Position numbers and translations under genes: made by a program. A stretch of DNA of 64,000 nt from NCBI RefSeq assembly GCF_039595395.1, contig NZ_JBCNLP010000001.1, forward strand, positions 1,488,001-1,552,000, written 5' to 3'. Of the stretch, positions 7,742 to 16,275 are shown piece by piece. The DNA comes from Novosphingobium sp. (GTDB taxonomy: Bacteria > Pseudomonadota > Alphaproteobacteria > Sphingomonadales > Sphingomonadaceae). The notes beneath the pieces are model-generated. The model was not told where the DNA came from. It made no database searches and saw nothing but the letters and a program-made list of their open reading frames with translations. The number at the start of each line of letters is the position of its first letter. The first letter of the stretch is position 1.

Positions 7742-9376
7742 TCAGCTTTCCACATTGATCATCTGCATCGCCTGACCAAAGCGCGGTTCGACCGAGACCT
7801 TGTCCAGCTTCAGCCCACGGATGTTGCAGGCGAAGAGGCCATAGACCCCCTTGGCGGTGACATTCTCCAGCCTGATGCCCTCCAGCGGGCGTTCGGGCAG
7901 GCCCGCCAGATAGATGGCATGGCCGCCCACCGTCTCCAGCGTGATGTTCTGGAACAGCACATTGCGGATCAGTGCCGTGCCCTCGTCGATGGGCTGGGGC
8001 GTGTGGAGGTCGGGCTCGGCCACGCCGTAGAACTGGTCGACATAGAGCGCGCCGCGGAAATAGCGGCCATCGTGATGCTCGGTGCTGTGGTTGACCAGGG
8101 TGCAGTCGCGATAGGTGATGTTCTCGATCACATTGCCGCGCGGGCGAGGGGCCTTCACGCTGGCGATGCTGAAGGTGTTCTCGAATTGGCAATCCTCGAC
8201 CAGCACGTCGCGCAGGCCGCCCGCCATCTCGCTGCCCATCGCCACGCCGAAGCCGCTGGTGAAGCGGCAATGGCTGATGCGGACGTTCTGCGTGGGGATG
8301 CCCACTGCGCGCCCCGGCGCATCACGGCCCGATTTGAGCGCGATGCCATCGTCCTGACTGGCGATATGGCAATTGACAATGAACACGTCGCGGCAGGAAT
8401 CCGGGTCCAGCCCGTCGCCATTGACCATGCCGGGGTAGGGCGTGCCCGAGGCGTCATATTTGGTATGGATGCTCACACCGTTGACGGTGAGGCCGGTGCA
8501 ATAGACCGGATGGACGCACCAGAAGGGCGACTGCCTCACGGTGACGCCTTGCAGATAGACGCCATCGGTGTCGCGGATGGAGATGACGCGGCCTTTCCCG
8601 CCTTGCTGGGCTGCGTTCTGGCTTTGCCTCAGGGCGATGCCGTTGCCGTCGATGGTGCCTTCGCCGGTGATTGCGATGTCGTGCCAGCGCTGCCCCTTGG
8701 CCTCGGGCGTGCCGATCAGGCTGGCGTGGCAGGGTCTCTCGATGCCTTCATAGCGGTAGGTGATGATCGGATAATGGCTCGCCTCCGGGCTGCCCAGCAG
8801 CAGGGCGCCCTTGTCGAGATGCAGCGTCATCGCGCTTTTGAGGAAGAGCGCGCCGGAGAGGAAGGTGCCAGCGGGGATCCTCACCACGCCACCTTGCGGG
8901 CAGGCATCGATCGCCTGCTGGATGGCCTTGGTGTTGAGGGTCTTGCCATCGCCGATGGCGCCGAAGCGGGTGATGTCGAGCGTGATGGGCTTGGGTTTCG
9001 TTGCCAGTTGCAGCACATCGCTGCGCAGCACGCTGCCCGAGGCAAGGCGGGCGCGGATCTGGAAATCATGGAGCTTGCCCGGCTCCAGCCCATGCAGCGT
9101 GTGATCGGTATGGGGTGTGGTCGCCACCAGCCTTGGGCCCAGATGGACCTCATAGCTCTCGACCGACAGCCCGGCAGGCTTGTCCCACAGCAGGGCGATG
9201 CTGTCGGCAGTCTGGGCGGCGGGAGGGCTGATCAGATTGAGCGCAGGCGCGCCATCCTTGCCGAGGCCATAGGTGTGGGGTTTAAAGACGGCAGGCCATG
9301 CCCGTCCCGGCAGGGCCAGCGACAGCCCCGTCGCGGCGGAGCCCAGCAGCAGGGAGCGCTTGTCGAATGTCGGCAT
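7742..9376 (-). CDS. GH28 exo-polygalacturonase with N-terminal Fn3-like domain
   Basis: A 544-residue exported enzyme. The start at 9376 has a GGAGAAC ribosome site; its N-terminus (FDKRSLLLGSAATGLSLALPGRAWP) is a signal peptide. Residues ~40-130 form a fibronectin-III-like domain (SIALLWDKPAGLSVESYEV ... DFQIRA), as in exo-poly-alpha-galacturonosidases of the PehX type. The parallel beta-helix domain begins with DITRFGAIGDGKTLNTKAIQ. The catalytic aspartates are in NGDGLDPDS and SQDDGIALKSG, with the conserved GFGVAMGSEMAGG segment downstream. It would release galacturonate or digalacturonate from pectin chain ends in the periplasm or outside. A 41-bp perfect inverted repeat lies 35 bases upstream of the start. 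It runs opposite to mmsA-type genes' neighbours only in function, not in strand. Confidence 0.88.
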   Translation of the reverse strand: MPTFDKRSLLLGSAATGLSLALPGRAWPAVFKPHTYGLGKDGAPALNLISPPAAQTADSIALLWDKPAGLSVESYEVHLGPRLVATTPHTDHTLHGLEPGKLHDFQIRARLASGSVLRSDVLQLATKPKPITLDITRFGAIGDGKTLNTKAIQQAIDACPQGGVVRIPAGTFLSGALFLKSAMTLHLDKGALLLGSPEASHYPIITYRYEGIERPCHASLIGTPEAKGQRWHDIAITGEGTIDGNGIALRQSQNAAQQGGKGRVISIRDTDGVYLQGVTVRQSPFWCVHPVYCTGLTVNGVSIHTKYDASGTPYPGMVNGDGLDPDSCRDVFIVNCHIASQDDGIALKSGRDAPGRAVGIPTQNVRISHCRFTSGFGVAMGSEMAGGLRDVLVEDCQFENTFSIASVKAPRPRGNVIENITYRDCTLVNHSTEHHDGRYFRGALYVDQFYGVAEPDLHTPQPIDEGTALIRNVLFQNITLETVGGHAIYLAGLPERPLEGIRLENVTAKGVYGLFACNIRGLKLDKVSVEPRFGQAMQMINVES

Positions 9377-9410
9377 CGCCTTGTTCTCCCCGCTCCGGCA
9401 TATGTGCCGA

Positions 9411-9451
9411 ATGCAACACAATGTGAAATACTATCTCACATTGTGTTGCAT
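9411..9451. promoter_or_regulatory. 41-bp perfect inverted repeat, probable operator
   Basis: Two 16-base arms, ATGCAACACAATGTGA and its exact complement TCACATTGTGTTGCAT, are separated by a 9-base AT-rich centre (aatactatc). It sits 35 bases upstream of the GH28 start, with no poly-T tail, so an operator is more likely than a terminator. The inner part (AATGTGA...TCACATT) resembles sites near the IclR-family regulator gene 3.6 kb away. Confidence 0.7.
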
Positions 9452-9500
9452 GACTCGGGGTATCGAGCAAGGGAAAGCGATGGTTTTCGGCGCTACCTTC

Positions 9501-10370
9501 TCAGAAGGTCTTGATCAGCGCCGAAAAATCCTCGCCGCCATGGCCGCCTTCGGCAAAGGCGGCGTAAAGCGCCTCGGCCTTTTGTCCCATGGGGACGCTG
9601 GAGCCCGCATCCTGCGCCGCCGCCAGGGCCAGCCGCAGATCCTTGAGCATCAGCGCGCTGGCAAAGCCGCCCTGATAGTCCCGGTCCGCAGGCGTCACCG
9701 GCCCCACGCCCGGCACCGGGCAATAGGTGGTGAGCGACCAGCACTGGCCAGACGCCTTCGAGGCAATGTCGAAGAAGGTCTGCAGATCCAGCCCCAGCTT
9801 TGCGGCCAGCGCCAGAGTCTCGCAGGTGGCGGCCATGCTGGCGCCCAGCAACAGGTTGTTGCAGATCTTCGCGGCCTGGCCGGTGCCGCTGTCTCCAGCA
9901 TGGATCACCGTCTTGCCCATGGCGTTCAGCAGGGGGGAGGCGACGGCGAAAGCCTCTTCATCCCCGCCGACCATAAAGGTCAGCGTGCCTGCCTGAGCCC
10001 CGGCGATCCCGCCCGAAACCGGCGCGTCGATCATGGCATAGCCGGTCTCCCGCGCCTGCCTGGCCACCTCGCGCGCGGCGGCGACATCGATGGTCGAGCA
10101 GTCGATCAGCAGCGCGCTGGTCGGCGCATGGCCGATGATGTCGGCGCCATAGACCGCGCTGACCGTCGCGCCATTGGTCAGCATGGTGACCACCGCATCG
10201 GCCTGAGCCACCGCCTCGCGCGTGCTGGCCGCGACAATGCAGCCCGATTGATGCGCATGATCCAGCGCCGCCTGCGAAAGGTCGAAGGCATGAACCTCAT
10301 GCCCTGCCTTCACCAGATTGGCCGCCATCCCTCCGCCCATATTGCCAAGGCCGATAAAACCGATCCGCAT
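9501..10370 (-). CDS. mmsB: 3-hydroxyisobutyrate dehydrogenase-type NAD(P)-dependent reductase
   Basis: A 289-residue beta-hydroxyacid dehydrogenase. The N-terminal nucleotide-binding motif is GFIGLGNMGGGMAANL, the substrate-binding signature is DAPVSGGIAGAQAGTLTFMVGG (about residues 116-137), and the catalytic lysine lies in GQAAKICNNLLLG (about residue 168). Length and motifs fit MmsB, which oxidises 3-hydroxyisobutyrate to methylmalonate semialdehyde in valine catabolism. It follows the semialdehyde dehydrogenase gene by 11 bases on the same strand, which supports the pairing. Because both genes sit next to a pectinase and an IclR regulator, a role in a hydroxy-acid step of sugar-acid breakdown (tartronate semialdehyde reductase belongs to the same family) cannot be excluded. 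Confidence 0.82.
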   Translation of the reverse strand: MRIGFIGLGNMGGGMAANLVKAGHEVHAFDLSQAALDHAHQSGCIVAASTREAVAQADAVVTMLTNGATVSAVYGADIIGHAPTSALLIDCSTIDVAAAREVARQARETGYAMIDAPVSGGIAGAQAGTLTFMVGGDEEAFAVASPLLNAMGKTVIHAGDSGTGQAAKICNNLLLGASMAATCETLALAAKLGLDLQTFFDIASKASGQCWSLTTYCPVPGVGPVTPADRDYQGGFASALMLKDLRLALAAAQDAGSSVPMGQKAEALYAAFAEGGHGGEDFSALIKTF

Positions 10371-10381
10371 GATGGTTCTCC

Positions 10382-11932
10382 TTAGCTCATGGTGGGGATG
10401 ATGAAGGCGTTGCCGCCCTCGGGCGTGCTGTCGGGCCAGCGCGCGGTGACGGTCTTGATTTTCGTCCAGAAGCGCACGCCTTCCATGCCGTGCTGGTTGG
10501 TGTCGCCAAAGGCGCTGCGCTTCCAGCCGCCGAAGGTGTGATAGGCCACCGGCACCGGGATCGGGACGTTGATGCCCACCATGCCGACATTCACCCTGGC
10601 GGCGAATTCGCGCGCGGCATGGCCGTTGCGGGTGAAGATCGCCACGCCATTGCCATATTGGTGGCGGCTGGGCAGGGCCAGAGCGCTCTCGAAATCGGGC
10701 GCACGCACGATCTGCAGCACGGGGCCGAAGATCTCATTGTGATAGGAGTCCATGTCGGGCGTCACATGGTCGATCAGCGTCGGGCCGAGGTAGAAGCCTT
10801 CCTCATGCCCCTGCAGGGTAAAGCCGCGCCCATCGACGATGATCTTCGCGCCTTCTGCCGCGCTGCGCTCGATCCAGTCCTCGATCTTGCCCTTGTGCTG
10901 GGCGGAGACCACCGGACCGTAATGGGCGGCAGGGTCGAGGCTGGTGCCGATCTTCAGCCCCTCGATGGCGGGCAGCAGCGTGTCGATCAACCTTTCGGCG
11001 GTGCCTGCGCCCACCGGCACCACCACGGGCAGCGCCATGCAGCGCTCGCCCGCCGAGCCGAAAGCCGCGCCGACGATATCGTCCACCGCGCGGGGCAGAT
11101 CGGCGTCGGGCATGATGATGCCGTGGTTCTTGGCGCCGCCCATCGCCTGCACGCGCTTGCCATTATGCGCGCCGCGTTCGTAGACGTAATGCGCGATATC
11201 GGAGGAGCCCACGAAGCTGACCGCGCCGATGGCGGGATGGTCGAGGATGGCATCGACCATCTCCTTGTCGCCATGCACCACCTGCAGGATGCCCTCGGGC
11301 AAGCCGGCCTCCAGCATCAGCTCGGCGAGGCGCACGGGGACCGAGGGATCGCGCTCGCTGGGTTTGAGGATAAAGGCATTGCCGCAGGCGATGGCGGGGG
11401 CGAACATCCACATCGGGATCATCGCGGGGAAGTTGAAGGGCGTGATCCCAGCGCCGATGCCGACGGGCTGGCGCATGGAATAGACATCGATGCCCGGCCC
11501 GGCTCCCTGCGTGTATTCGCCCTTCAGCGCATGGGGGATGCCGCAGGCGAACTCCACCACCTCAAGGCCGCGCTGGATGTCGCCCTTGGCGTCGGCGACG
11601 ACCTTGCCATGCTCGCTGGCCAGCAATTCGGCGAGCGACTGCATGTCGCGCTCGATGAGTTGCTTGAAGGCGAACATCACGCGGGCGCGGCGTTGCGGGT
11701 TGGTGGCGGCCCAGGCGGGTTGCGCCGCCAAAGCCTGCTTGACGGCATGGTCCAGCAGCTTGGCATCGCCCAGCGCGACCTGCGCTTGCAGCGCCCCGGT
11801 CGAGGGGTTGAAGACCGGGCCCTTGCGCGTGGCCGTGGTGTTTGCGCCATGCACGGCGGCTTTGTCGTTGGCGCCATGCACGGCGCCCTCGCCGGGTGTA
11901 CCCCCGGCGATCAGATGATCGATGAAACGCAT
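10382..11932 (-). CDS. mmsA: methylmalonate-semialdehyde dehydrogenase (CoA-acylating) family
   Basis: A 516-residue aldehyde dehydrogenase. The start at 11932 is preceded by GGAG. The family marks are FNFPAMIPMWMFAPAIACGN, KPSERDPSVP, and the catalytic cysteine in GSAGERCMALPVV (about residue 297). The C-terminus GVRFWTKIKTVTARWP is characteristic of MmsA, which converts methylmalonate or malonate semialdehyde to propionyl- or acetyl-CoA. The N-terminus carries an extra ~15 residues with a repeated AVHGAN block (residues ~17-31), encoded by a short imperfect DNA repeat, before the usual FNPSTGALQAQVALGD start of the domain. An operator-like CACATATGTG palindrome sits 27-36 bases upstream. 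In this context it might also serve the 2-oxoglutarate semialdehyde step, but no sequence feature shows that. Confidence 0.85.
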   Translation of the reverse strand: MRFIDHLIAGGTPGEGAVHGANDKAAVHGANTTATRKGPVFNPSTGALQAQVALGDAKLLDHAVKQALAAQPAWAATNPQRRARVMFAFKQLIERDMQSLAELLASEHGKVVADAKGDIQRGLEVVEFACGIPHALKGEYTQGAGPGIDVYSMRQPVGIGAGITPFNFPAMIPMWMFAPAIACGNAFILKPSERDPSVPVRLAELMLEAGLPEGILQVVHGDKEMVDAILDHPAIGAVSFVGSSDIAHYVYERGAHNGKRVQAMGGAKNHGIIMPDADLPRAVDDIVGAAFGSAGERCMALPVVVPVGAGTAERLIDTLLPAIEGLKIGTSLDPAAHYGPVVSAQHKGKIEDWIERSAAEGAKIIVDGRGFTLQGHEEGFYLGPTLIDHVTPDMDSYHNEIFGPVLQIVRAPDFESALALPSRHQYGNGVAIFTRNGHAAREFAARVNVGMVGINVPIPVPVAYHTFGGWKRSAFGDTNQHGMEGVRFWTKIKTVTARWPDSTPEGGNAFIIPTMS

Positions 11933-11958
11933 GTGGCTCCTCTCCGCTCGCGTCGTTT

Positions 11959-11968
11959 CACATATGTG
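11959..11968. promoter_or_regulatory. CACATATGTG palindrome upstream of mmsA
   Basis: A 10-base perfect palindrome inside GTTTCACATATGTGTTTTA, just upstream of the mmsA ribosome site. Its TTTCACAT half matches sites near the IclR gene and the first TonB receptor. Likely an operator or promoter element; short enough to be chance on its own. Confidence 0.35.
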
Positions 11969-12126
11969 TTTTATCGCGTTGCCATGGGTGGCCGGGTGAT
12001 TCCCCCGGTCTGGCAACGCTTGATGCGCAGAGGTGTGCGCCCCTTATCGGCGCGAGGCAAGCGGGGAGATCATCGATCCACCCCGCAAGATATTCAAAAA
12101 CCGTTCGAAACAGGGCAGGGCCCGGT

Positions 12127-12927
12127 TCAGCGGTCGGGGCGCCAGCCGATCGCCGCACTCACCTCCTGAGCGCATTGCCGCACGCCTTCGGCCAGATCCT
12201 CGGCAATGTCGTCGGTGAGATAGGTCGCGGCGCTGGCGATGCTGATCGCCACCACGATCGCCCCGCGCGCATTGCGCACCGGCGCCGCGATCGAGCGCAC
12301 GCCATCGCCCAGCTCGCTGTCATGGCGGACCAGTTCGTCGGCCTTGTAGCGGCGCATGCGCTCCAGAAAATCGGCGATCTGCTCGTCGCTGACGGCATCG
12401 GCATGGGCCTGCTTCCACAGCTTCTTCCAACTCGCCTCGGTGTCGTCGAGCAGCAGCGCCTTGCCCAGACCCGTTTCCGCGATGGGGCGGCGGTCGCCCG
12501 GCGCCGTTGCCACGCGCAATCGCTGGCGCCCGGTGATGCGGTCGAGATGGCGCGACCAGTTGCCCTCGCGGTTGCCGATGAAGACGCAGAAGCCGGTGCT
12601 GTTCGACAGCGCCTCCATGCGGGGGCGGGCGATGCGGACATAATCGGTCTGCTCGCTGGCCGAGGCGCCCAGTTGCAGCAGCTTGGGCCCCAGCGTGAAG
12701 CCCTCGGGCGTGACAGACAGGTAATCGCGCATGCGCAGCGCATGGGCCAGGCGATGCGCGGTGGTGCGGTTCATGTTCAGCTTGCGCGCCAGATCGGCGG
12801 CGCGGATCGGCTTGTCGATCACCTCGTCGAGAATGTCGAGGGCGCGCATCAGCGTCTGGGCGCCCTTGATGGTGGTTTCGCTGCTGTCCCCGGCCTCAGA
12901 CTGGGGGGAGATGTCTTTGTCGCTCAT
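12127..12927 (-). CDS. IclR-family transcriptional regulator
   Basis: A 266-residue regulator. The start is placed at the ATG at 12927 (MSDKD), since the upstream in-frame extension has no domain content. The N-terminal winged helix-turn-helix (about residues 25-90) reads TLMRALDILDEVIDKPIRAADLARKLNMNRTTAHRLAHALRMRDYL, and the C-terminal effector domain contains NREGNWSRHLDR, ETGLGKALL and GVRSIAAPVRNARGAIV, all typical of IclR proteins that sense small acids such as 2-keto-3-deoxygluconate or aromatic acids. It is divergent from the TonB receptor gene across 273 bases with several AATGTGAAA-type sites, so self-regulation and control of that receptor are likely. KdgR, the pectin repressor of enterobacteria, is in the same family; that equivalence is inference only. 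Confidence 0.9.
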   Translation of the reverse strand: MSDKDISPQSEAGDSSETTIKGAQTLMRALDILDEVIDKPIRAADLARKLNMNRTTAHRLAHALRMRDYLSVTPEGFTLGPKLLQLGASASEQTDYVRIARPRMEALSNSTGFCVFIGNREGNWSRHLDRITGRQRLRVATAPGDRRPIAETGLGKALLLDDTEASWKKLWKQAHADAVSDEQIADFLERMRRYKADELVRHDSELGDGVRSIAAPVRNARGAIVVAISIASAATYLTDDIAEDLAEGVRQCAQEVSAAIGWRPDR

Positions 12928-13046
12928 GGTGGCGGATATAGGGCGTTTCTGCGGGGACGGCAATCGGGCTGAAAATGCGGCGGTGCGCGCTATGTGAAAT
13001 GCTGTCACGCAAAGGAGGCAAAAAATATCTCCTGCAACGTCAACAG

Positions 13047-13074
13047 TTTCACATTTGCGTTCCTCAATGTGAAA
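13047..13074. promoter_or_regulatory. inverted repeat TTTCACATT-N10-AATGTGAAA
   Basis: Nine-base perfect arms 10 bases apart in the divergent space between the IclR gene and the TonB receptor. A GTGA-N7-TCAC pair lies at 12994-13008, and a perfect 12-base palindrome ATGTTGCAACAT follows at 13077-13088. Clustered palindromes here are best read as operators, with the neighbouring IclR protein the obvious candidate. Confidence 0.6.
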
Positions 13075-13200
13075 TCATGTTGCAACATATGCGTTGACAT
13101 CGCCAGATTTTCATACCTATTCATGGTGATGCCGGACTGCCGGACGCGACTCAACAGGGGGGTACGCGCCGGGGGCAAGGCCATAAAAGAGGCCATAAAA

Positions 13201-16200
13201 ATGGAGGATGTTTTGGGGCAATCGACACAGGGGGGATTCCGTCCATCCACCGGCCGCCGGGCCATGACAGGCCTGACGATTTCCCGTATGGCGCCCATTT
13301 CACGCATCGCACTGGTGATCGCCGGGCTGGCCGGCAGCACCGTGCTGGCCGCACCGGCCATGGCGCAGGACAAGGCCGAAGCGCAGGCTCCGGCCACGGC
13401 GCCCTCCACGGTGAGCGACCGTGATATCGTCGTCACCGGCTTCCGCTCCTCGCTGACCGCCGCGCTTCAGGAAAAGCGCGCGTCGGCCGCCGCCATCGAT
13501 GCGATCAAGGCCGAGGATGTCGGCAAGTTCCCCGATTCCAACCTTGCTGAATCGATGCAGCGCGTGCCGGGCATCGCTCTGGCCCGCGGCGACGGCGGCG
13601 AGGGCAAGAACATCGCCGTGCGCGGTCTTGGCGCCGCCTTCACCCGCGTGCGCCTCAACGGCATGGAGGGCACGGCGCAGACCGGCTCCTCGGACATTTA
13701 CGGCGCGGGCAACACCGGGCGCAGCTTCGACTTCAACGTCTTCCCCACCGAAATCTTCTCCGAACTGGCGGTGCGCAAGACGCCCTCGGCCGACGTGGAA
13801 GAAGGCTCGCTGGGTGCCACGGTCGATCTGAAGGCCCCGCATCCGCTCGACTTCCACAAGAGCTTCGTCGCCACCATCTCGGCCAAGGGCGTGTGGAACG
13901 AGGTGAGCCGCAAGGTCGATCCGCGCGTCTCGCTGCTGATCTCCAAGCAGAACAGCGATGGCACGCTGGGCATTCTGGGCACCTTCTCCTACAGCCACCG
14001 CAACATCCGCGAGGTCGGCTATTCGGCGGTGAACATCCTGCCGACCTATGTGAACGGCGGCTTCTGCTCGCCCATCGGCGTCACCCCGCAGAACCCGGCG
14101 ACCAGCGCGCTCAAGGGCACCGATGCCGCCAATTGCTCCACCGGCAATCCGCGCACTGGCAGCGTTTCGGCCTACAATCAGATCCAGTCGCTGACGGGGC
14201 CTTCGGGCTTGCCGGGCGGCGGCGTGTTCTTGCCGCGCATTCCGCGCTATCTGAACTCGGTGCAGGATGCCACGCGCATGGGCGGATCGCTCTCGCTGCA
14301 GTGGAAACCCGATGACCGCACCGAGATCGTCATCGACGGTCTGTTCAGCCGCTACAAGGTCACGCGGCACGACAATTACATCGATGCGCTCTCCTTCGCG
14401 CGCAACGGCAGCAACAATGGCCAGCCGATGACCTCGGTGACGGACATTCAGCTCAAGTCGAACGGCTCGCTGCTCTATGGCGCGTTCAATGGCGTCGATC
14501 TGCGTTCCGAGAGTCTGGTGGACCGCTTCACCACCACCTTCGGTCAGGCCAACATCACGCTGCATCATCAGTTGAGCGACAGGCTGACCGTCGATGTGAT
14601 GGGCGGCTGGTCCAAGTCGATCTTCGACAATCCCGAGCGACTGACGGTGAACCTCGACGCCATCGACGCGCCCTTCTCGATCGATTTCCGGGGCGGTGGC
14701 TCCATCCCGGTGCTGAAGTACGGCATCGATGTCTCGAACCCGGCCAATTTCTCCTATGCGCCGGGCAAGGCCGACGGCACGGTGCTGGGCAATTTCAACA
14801 CCCGCAACTGGTACGTCACCACCCGAAACCTGACCTATGACACCAGCTTCACCTGGGCCTGGAGCGACCATTTCAAGCTGAAGTTCGGCGGCCAGTTCCG
14901 CGAAAGCGCCTTCAAGAACCGCGTGCTGGGCATTGCGCCCGCCAATCAGGCGACCACGGCGCTGCCGGCGGGCGTCAGCACCTCGGCCTTCACCTATCAG
15001 ATCACCGGGCTCAACACGCTGCTCAATCCCGGCGCGCTCTCCAGCTTCACCGCCACCGATATCGAGAAGTGGAAGCAGGCGGTCGGCTACAACAGTTTCA
15101 CCTTCTGCGGCATCGAATGCGGCAATGGCTCGCCCGAGGTGCGCGAGCAGGAGCTGGGCGCCTTCGTGATGCAGCAGTTCGACCTGCCTGACAGTCTGCC
15201 CATTCCCATCCGCGGCGATGTGGGCGTGCGCTTCGTCAACACGCGCCAGCATACGGTGGGCTATATTCCCACCGCCACCACCGGCGGGGCCTATCCCACC
15301 GTGGCGATCCCGGCGATCGTCGACCGGCAGTACTCCGACTGGCTGCCCTCGGCCAACATCGTGCTGGAGCTGCGCCCCAGCCTGCTGATGCGCCTGTCGG
15401 CCGCCAAGGTGATGAGCCGCCCCGAACTGGCGGTGCTGCCCTCGGGCGGTTCGGTCAATGCCACGACGCGCACGGCGAGCATCGGCAACCCCTATCTCGA
15501 TCCGATCCGTGCGACGACCTTCGATGCCGCGCTGGAATGGTATTTCCGCCCCGGATCGCTGCTGTCGGTGGCCTATTTCCACAAGCAGATCAGCACCTAT
15601 ATCCAGTCGGTCAACACGCTGGTGCCCTATACCCAACTGGGTCTGCCCAACACGCTGCTGCTCAATTCCAACACGCTGCCGACCGATCTGTTCACCGTGA
15701 CGCGTTCGGTCAACACGCCGGGCGGGCCGCTGAACGGTGTCGAGGCCAATCTGCAACTGCCCTTCACCTTCCTGAAGGGCTTTGCGAGGAACTTCGGCCT
15801 GCTGGCCAATTACACCCATGTCGCCTCGCGGGTGAATTACGTGCTGCAGAGCAGCGCCACATCGACGCTCTCGACCACCGCCAATCTGGTCAACATGTCG
15901 CCCGATACGGCCAGCGGCACCTTGTTCTATGAAAACAAGCTGTTCAGCATTCGCGGCACGGTCAGCTATCGTGGGCCCTTCATTCGCCAGATCCCCTCGG
16001 GCGCCAATGACAGCGACATTCTGGGCAACCATGGCACGACCTATATCGACGCCTCGGCCAGCTTTAATCTCAACAAGATCGTGAAGCTGACGGTCGATGT
16101 CCAGAACATCACCGACACGCATAACGTGCTCTACATCGACAGCGGCCGTCAGGACCCGCTGTTCGACACGCGCACCGGTCGCACCATTACCTTTGGTGTG

Positions 16201-16215
16201 AACGCCAAGTTCTAA
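13201..16215 (+). CDS. TonB-dependent outer membrane receptor (carbohydrate type)
   Basis: About 1004 residues from the ATG at 13201, which has a weak AGAGG site; an in-frame ATG at 13264 gives a more compact signal peptide (ISRIALVIAGLAGSTVLAAPAMAQ) and is an alternative. The plug starts with DIVVTGFRSSLTAALQEKR and carries the AEDVGKFPDSNLAESMQRVPG signature of the Caulobacter/Xanthomonas-type receptors that import plant oligosaccharides. The rest is an aromatic-rich beta barrel ending in the outer-membrane signal TGRTITFGVNAKF with a terminal Phe. No SusD partner is present, as usual in Proteobacteria. Its position beside pectin enzymes suggests uptake of galacturonate or rhamnogalacturonan oligomers. 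A strong terminator follows. Confidence 0.93.
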   Translation: MEDVLGQSTQGGFRPSTGRRAMTGLTISRMAPISRIALVIAGLAGSTVLAAPAMAQDKAEAQAPATAPSTVSDRDIVVTGFRSSLTAALQEKRASAAAIDAIKAEDVGKFPDSNLAESMQRVPGIALARGDGGEGKNIAVRGLGAAFTRVRLNGMEGTAQTGSSDIYGAGNTGRSFDFNVFPTEIFSELAVRKTPSADVEEGSLGATVDLKAPHPLDFHKSFVATISAKGVWNEVSRKVDPRVSLLISKQNSDGTLGILGTFSYSHRNIREVGYSAVNILPTYVNGGFCSPIGVTPQNPATSALKGTDAANCSTGNPRTGSVSAYNQIQSLTGPSGLPGGGVFLPRIPRYLNSVQDATRMGGSLSLQWKPDDRTEIVIDGLFSRYKVTRHDNYIDALSFARNGSNNGQPMTSVTDIQLKSNGSLLYGAFNGVDLRSESLVDRFTTTFGQANITLHHQLSDRLTVDVMGGWSKSIFDNPERLTVNLDAIDAPFSIDFRGGGSIPVLKYGIDVSNPANFSYAPGKADGTVLGNFNTRNWYVTTRNLTYDTSFTWAWSDHFKLKFGGQFRESAFKNRVLGIAPANQATTALPAGVSTSAFTYQITGLNTLLNPGALSSFTATDIEKWKQAVGYNSFTFCGIECGNGSPEVREQELGAFVMQQFDLPDSLPIPIRGDVGVRFVNTRQHTVGYIPTATTGGAYPTVAIPAIVDRQYSDWLPSANIVLELRPSLLMRLSAAKVMSRPELAVLPSGGSVNATTRTASIGNPYLDPIRATTFDAALEWYFRPGSLLSVAYFHKQISTYIQSVNTLVPYTQLGLPNTLLLNSNTLPTDLFTVTRSVNTPGGPLNGVEANLQLPFTFLKGFARNFGLLANYTHVASRVNYVLQSSATSTLSTTANLVNMSPDTASGTLFYENKLFSIRGTVSYRGPFIRQIPSGANDSDILGNHGTTYIDASASFNLNKIVKLTVDVQNITDTHNVLYIDSGRQDPLFDTRTGRTITFGVNAKF

Positions 16216-16241
16216 GATCACGCTCCCTGCGTGGAACTATG

Positions 16242-16271
16242 CCGCCGGGAGGCAACTCCCGGCGGTTTTTT
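16242..16271 (+). terminator. rho-independent terminator after the TonB receptor
   Basis: A perfect 10-base stem, CCGCCGGGAG / CTCCCGGCGG, with a GCAA tetraloop and six T residues directly after. It lies 26 bases past the receptor stop and just before the converging esterase gene's end. Confidence 0.92.
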
Positions 16272-16275
16272 GTCG

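Noticed and set aside
12994..13200. N-terminal extension of the first TonB receptor to 12994
   Set aside because: The extension would translate across the operator cluster, lacks a ribosome site and would bury the signal peptide.
13300..16221. A minus-strand frame of about 970 codons opposite the TonB receptor
   Set aside because: Antisense shadow of a GC-rich gene; the receptor on the plus strand has complete signal, plug and barrel features.
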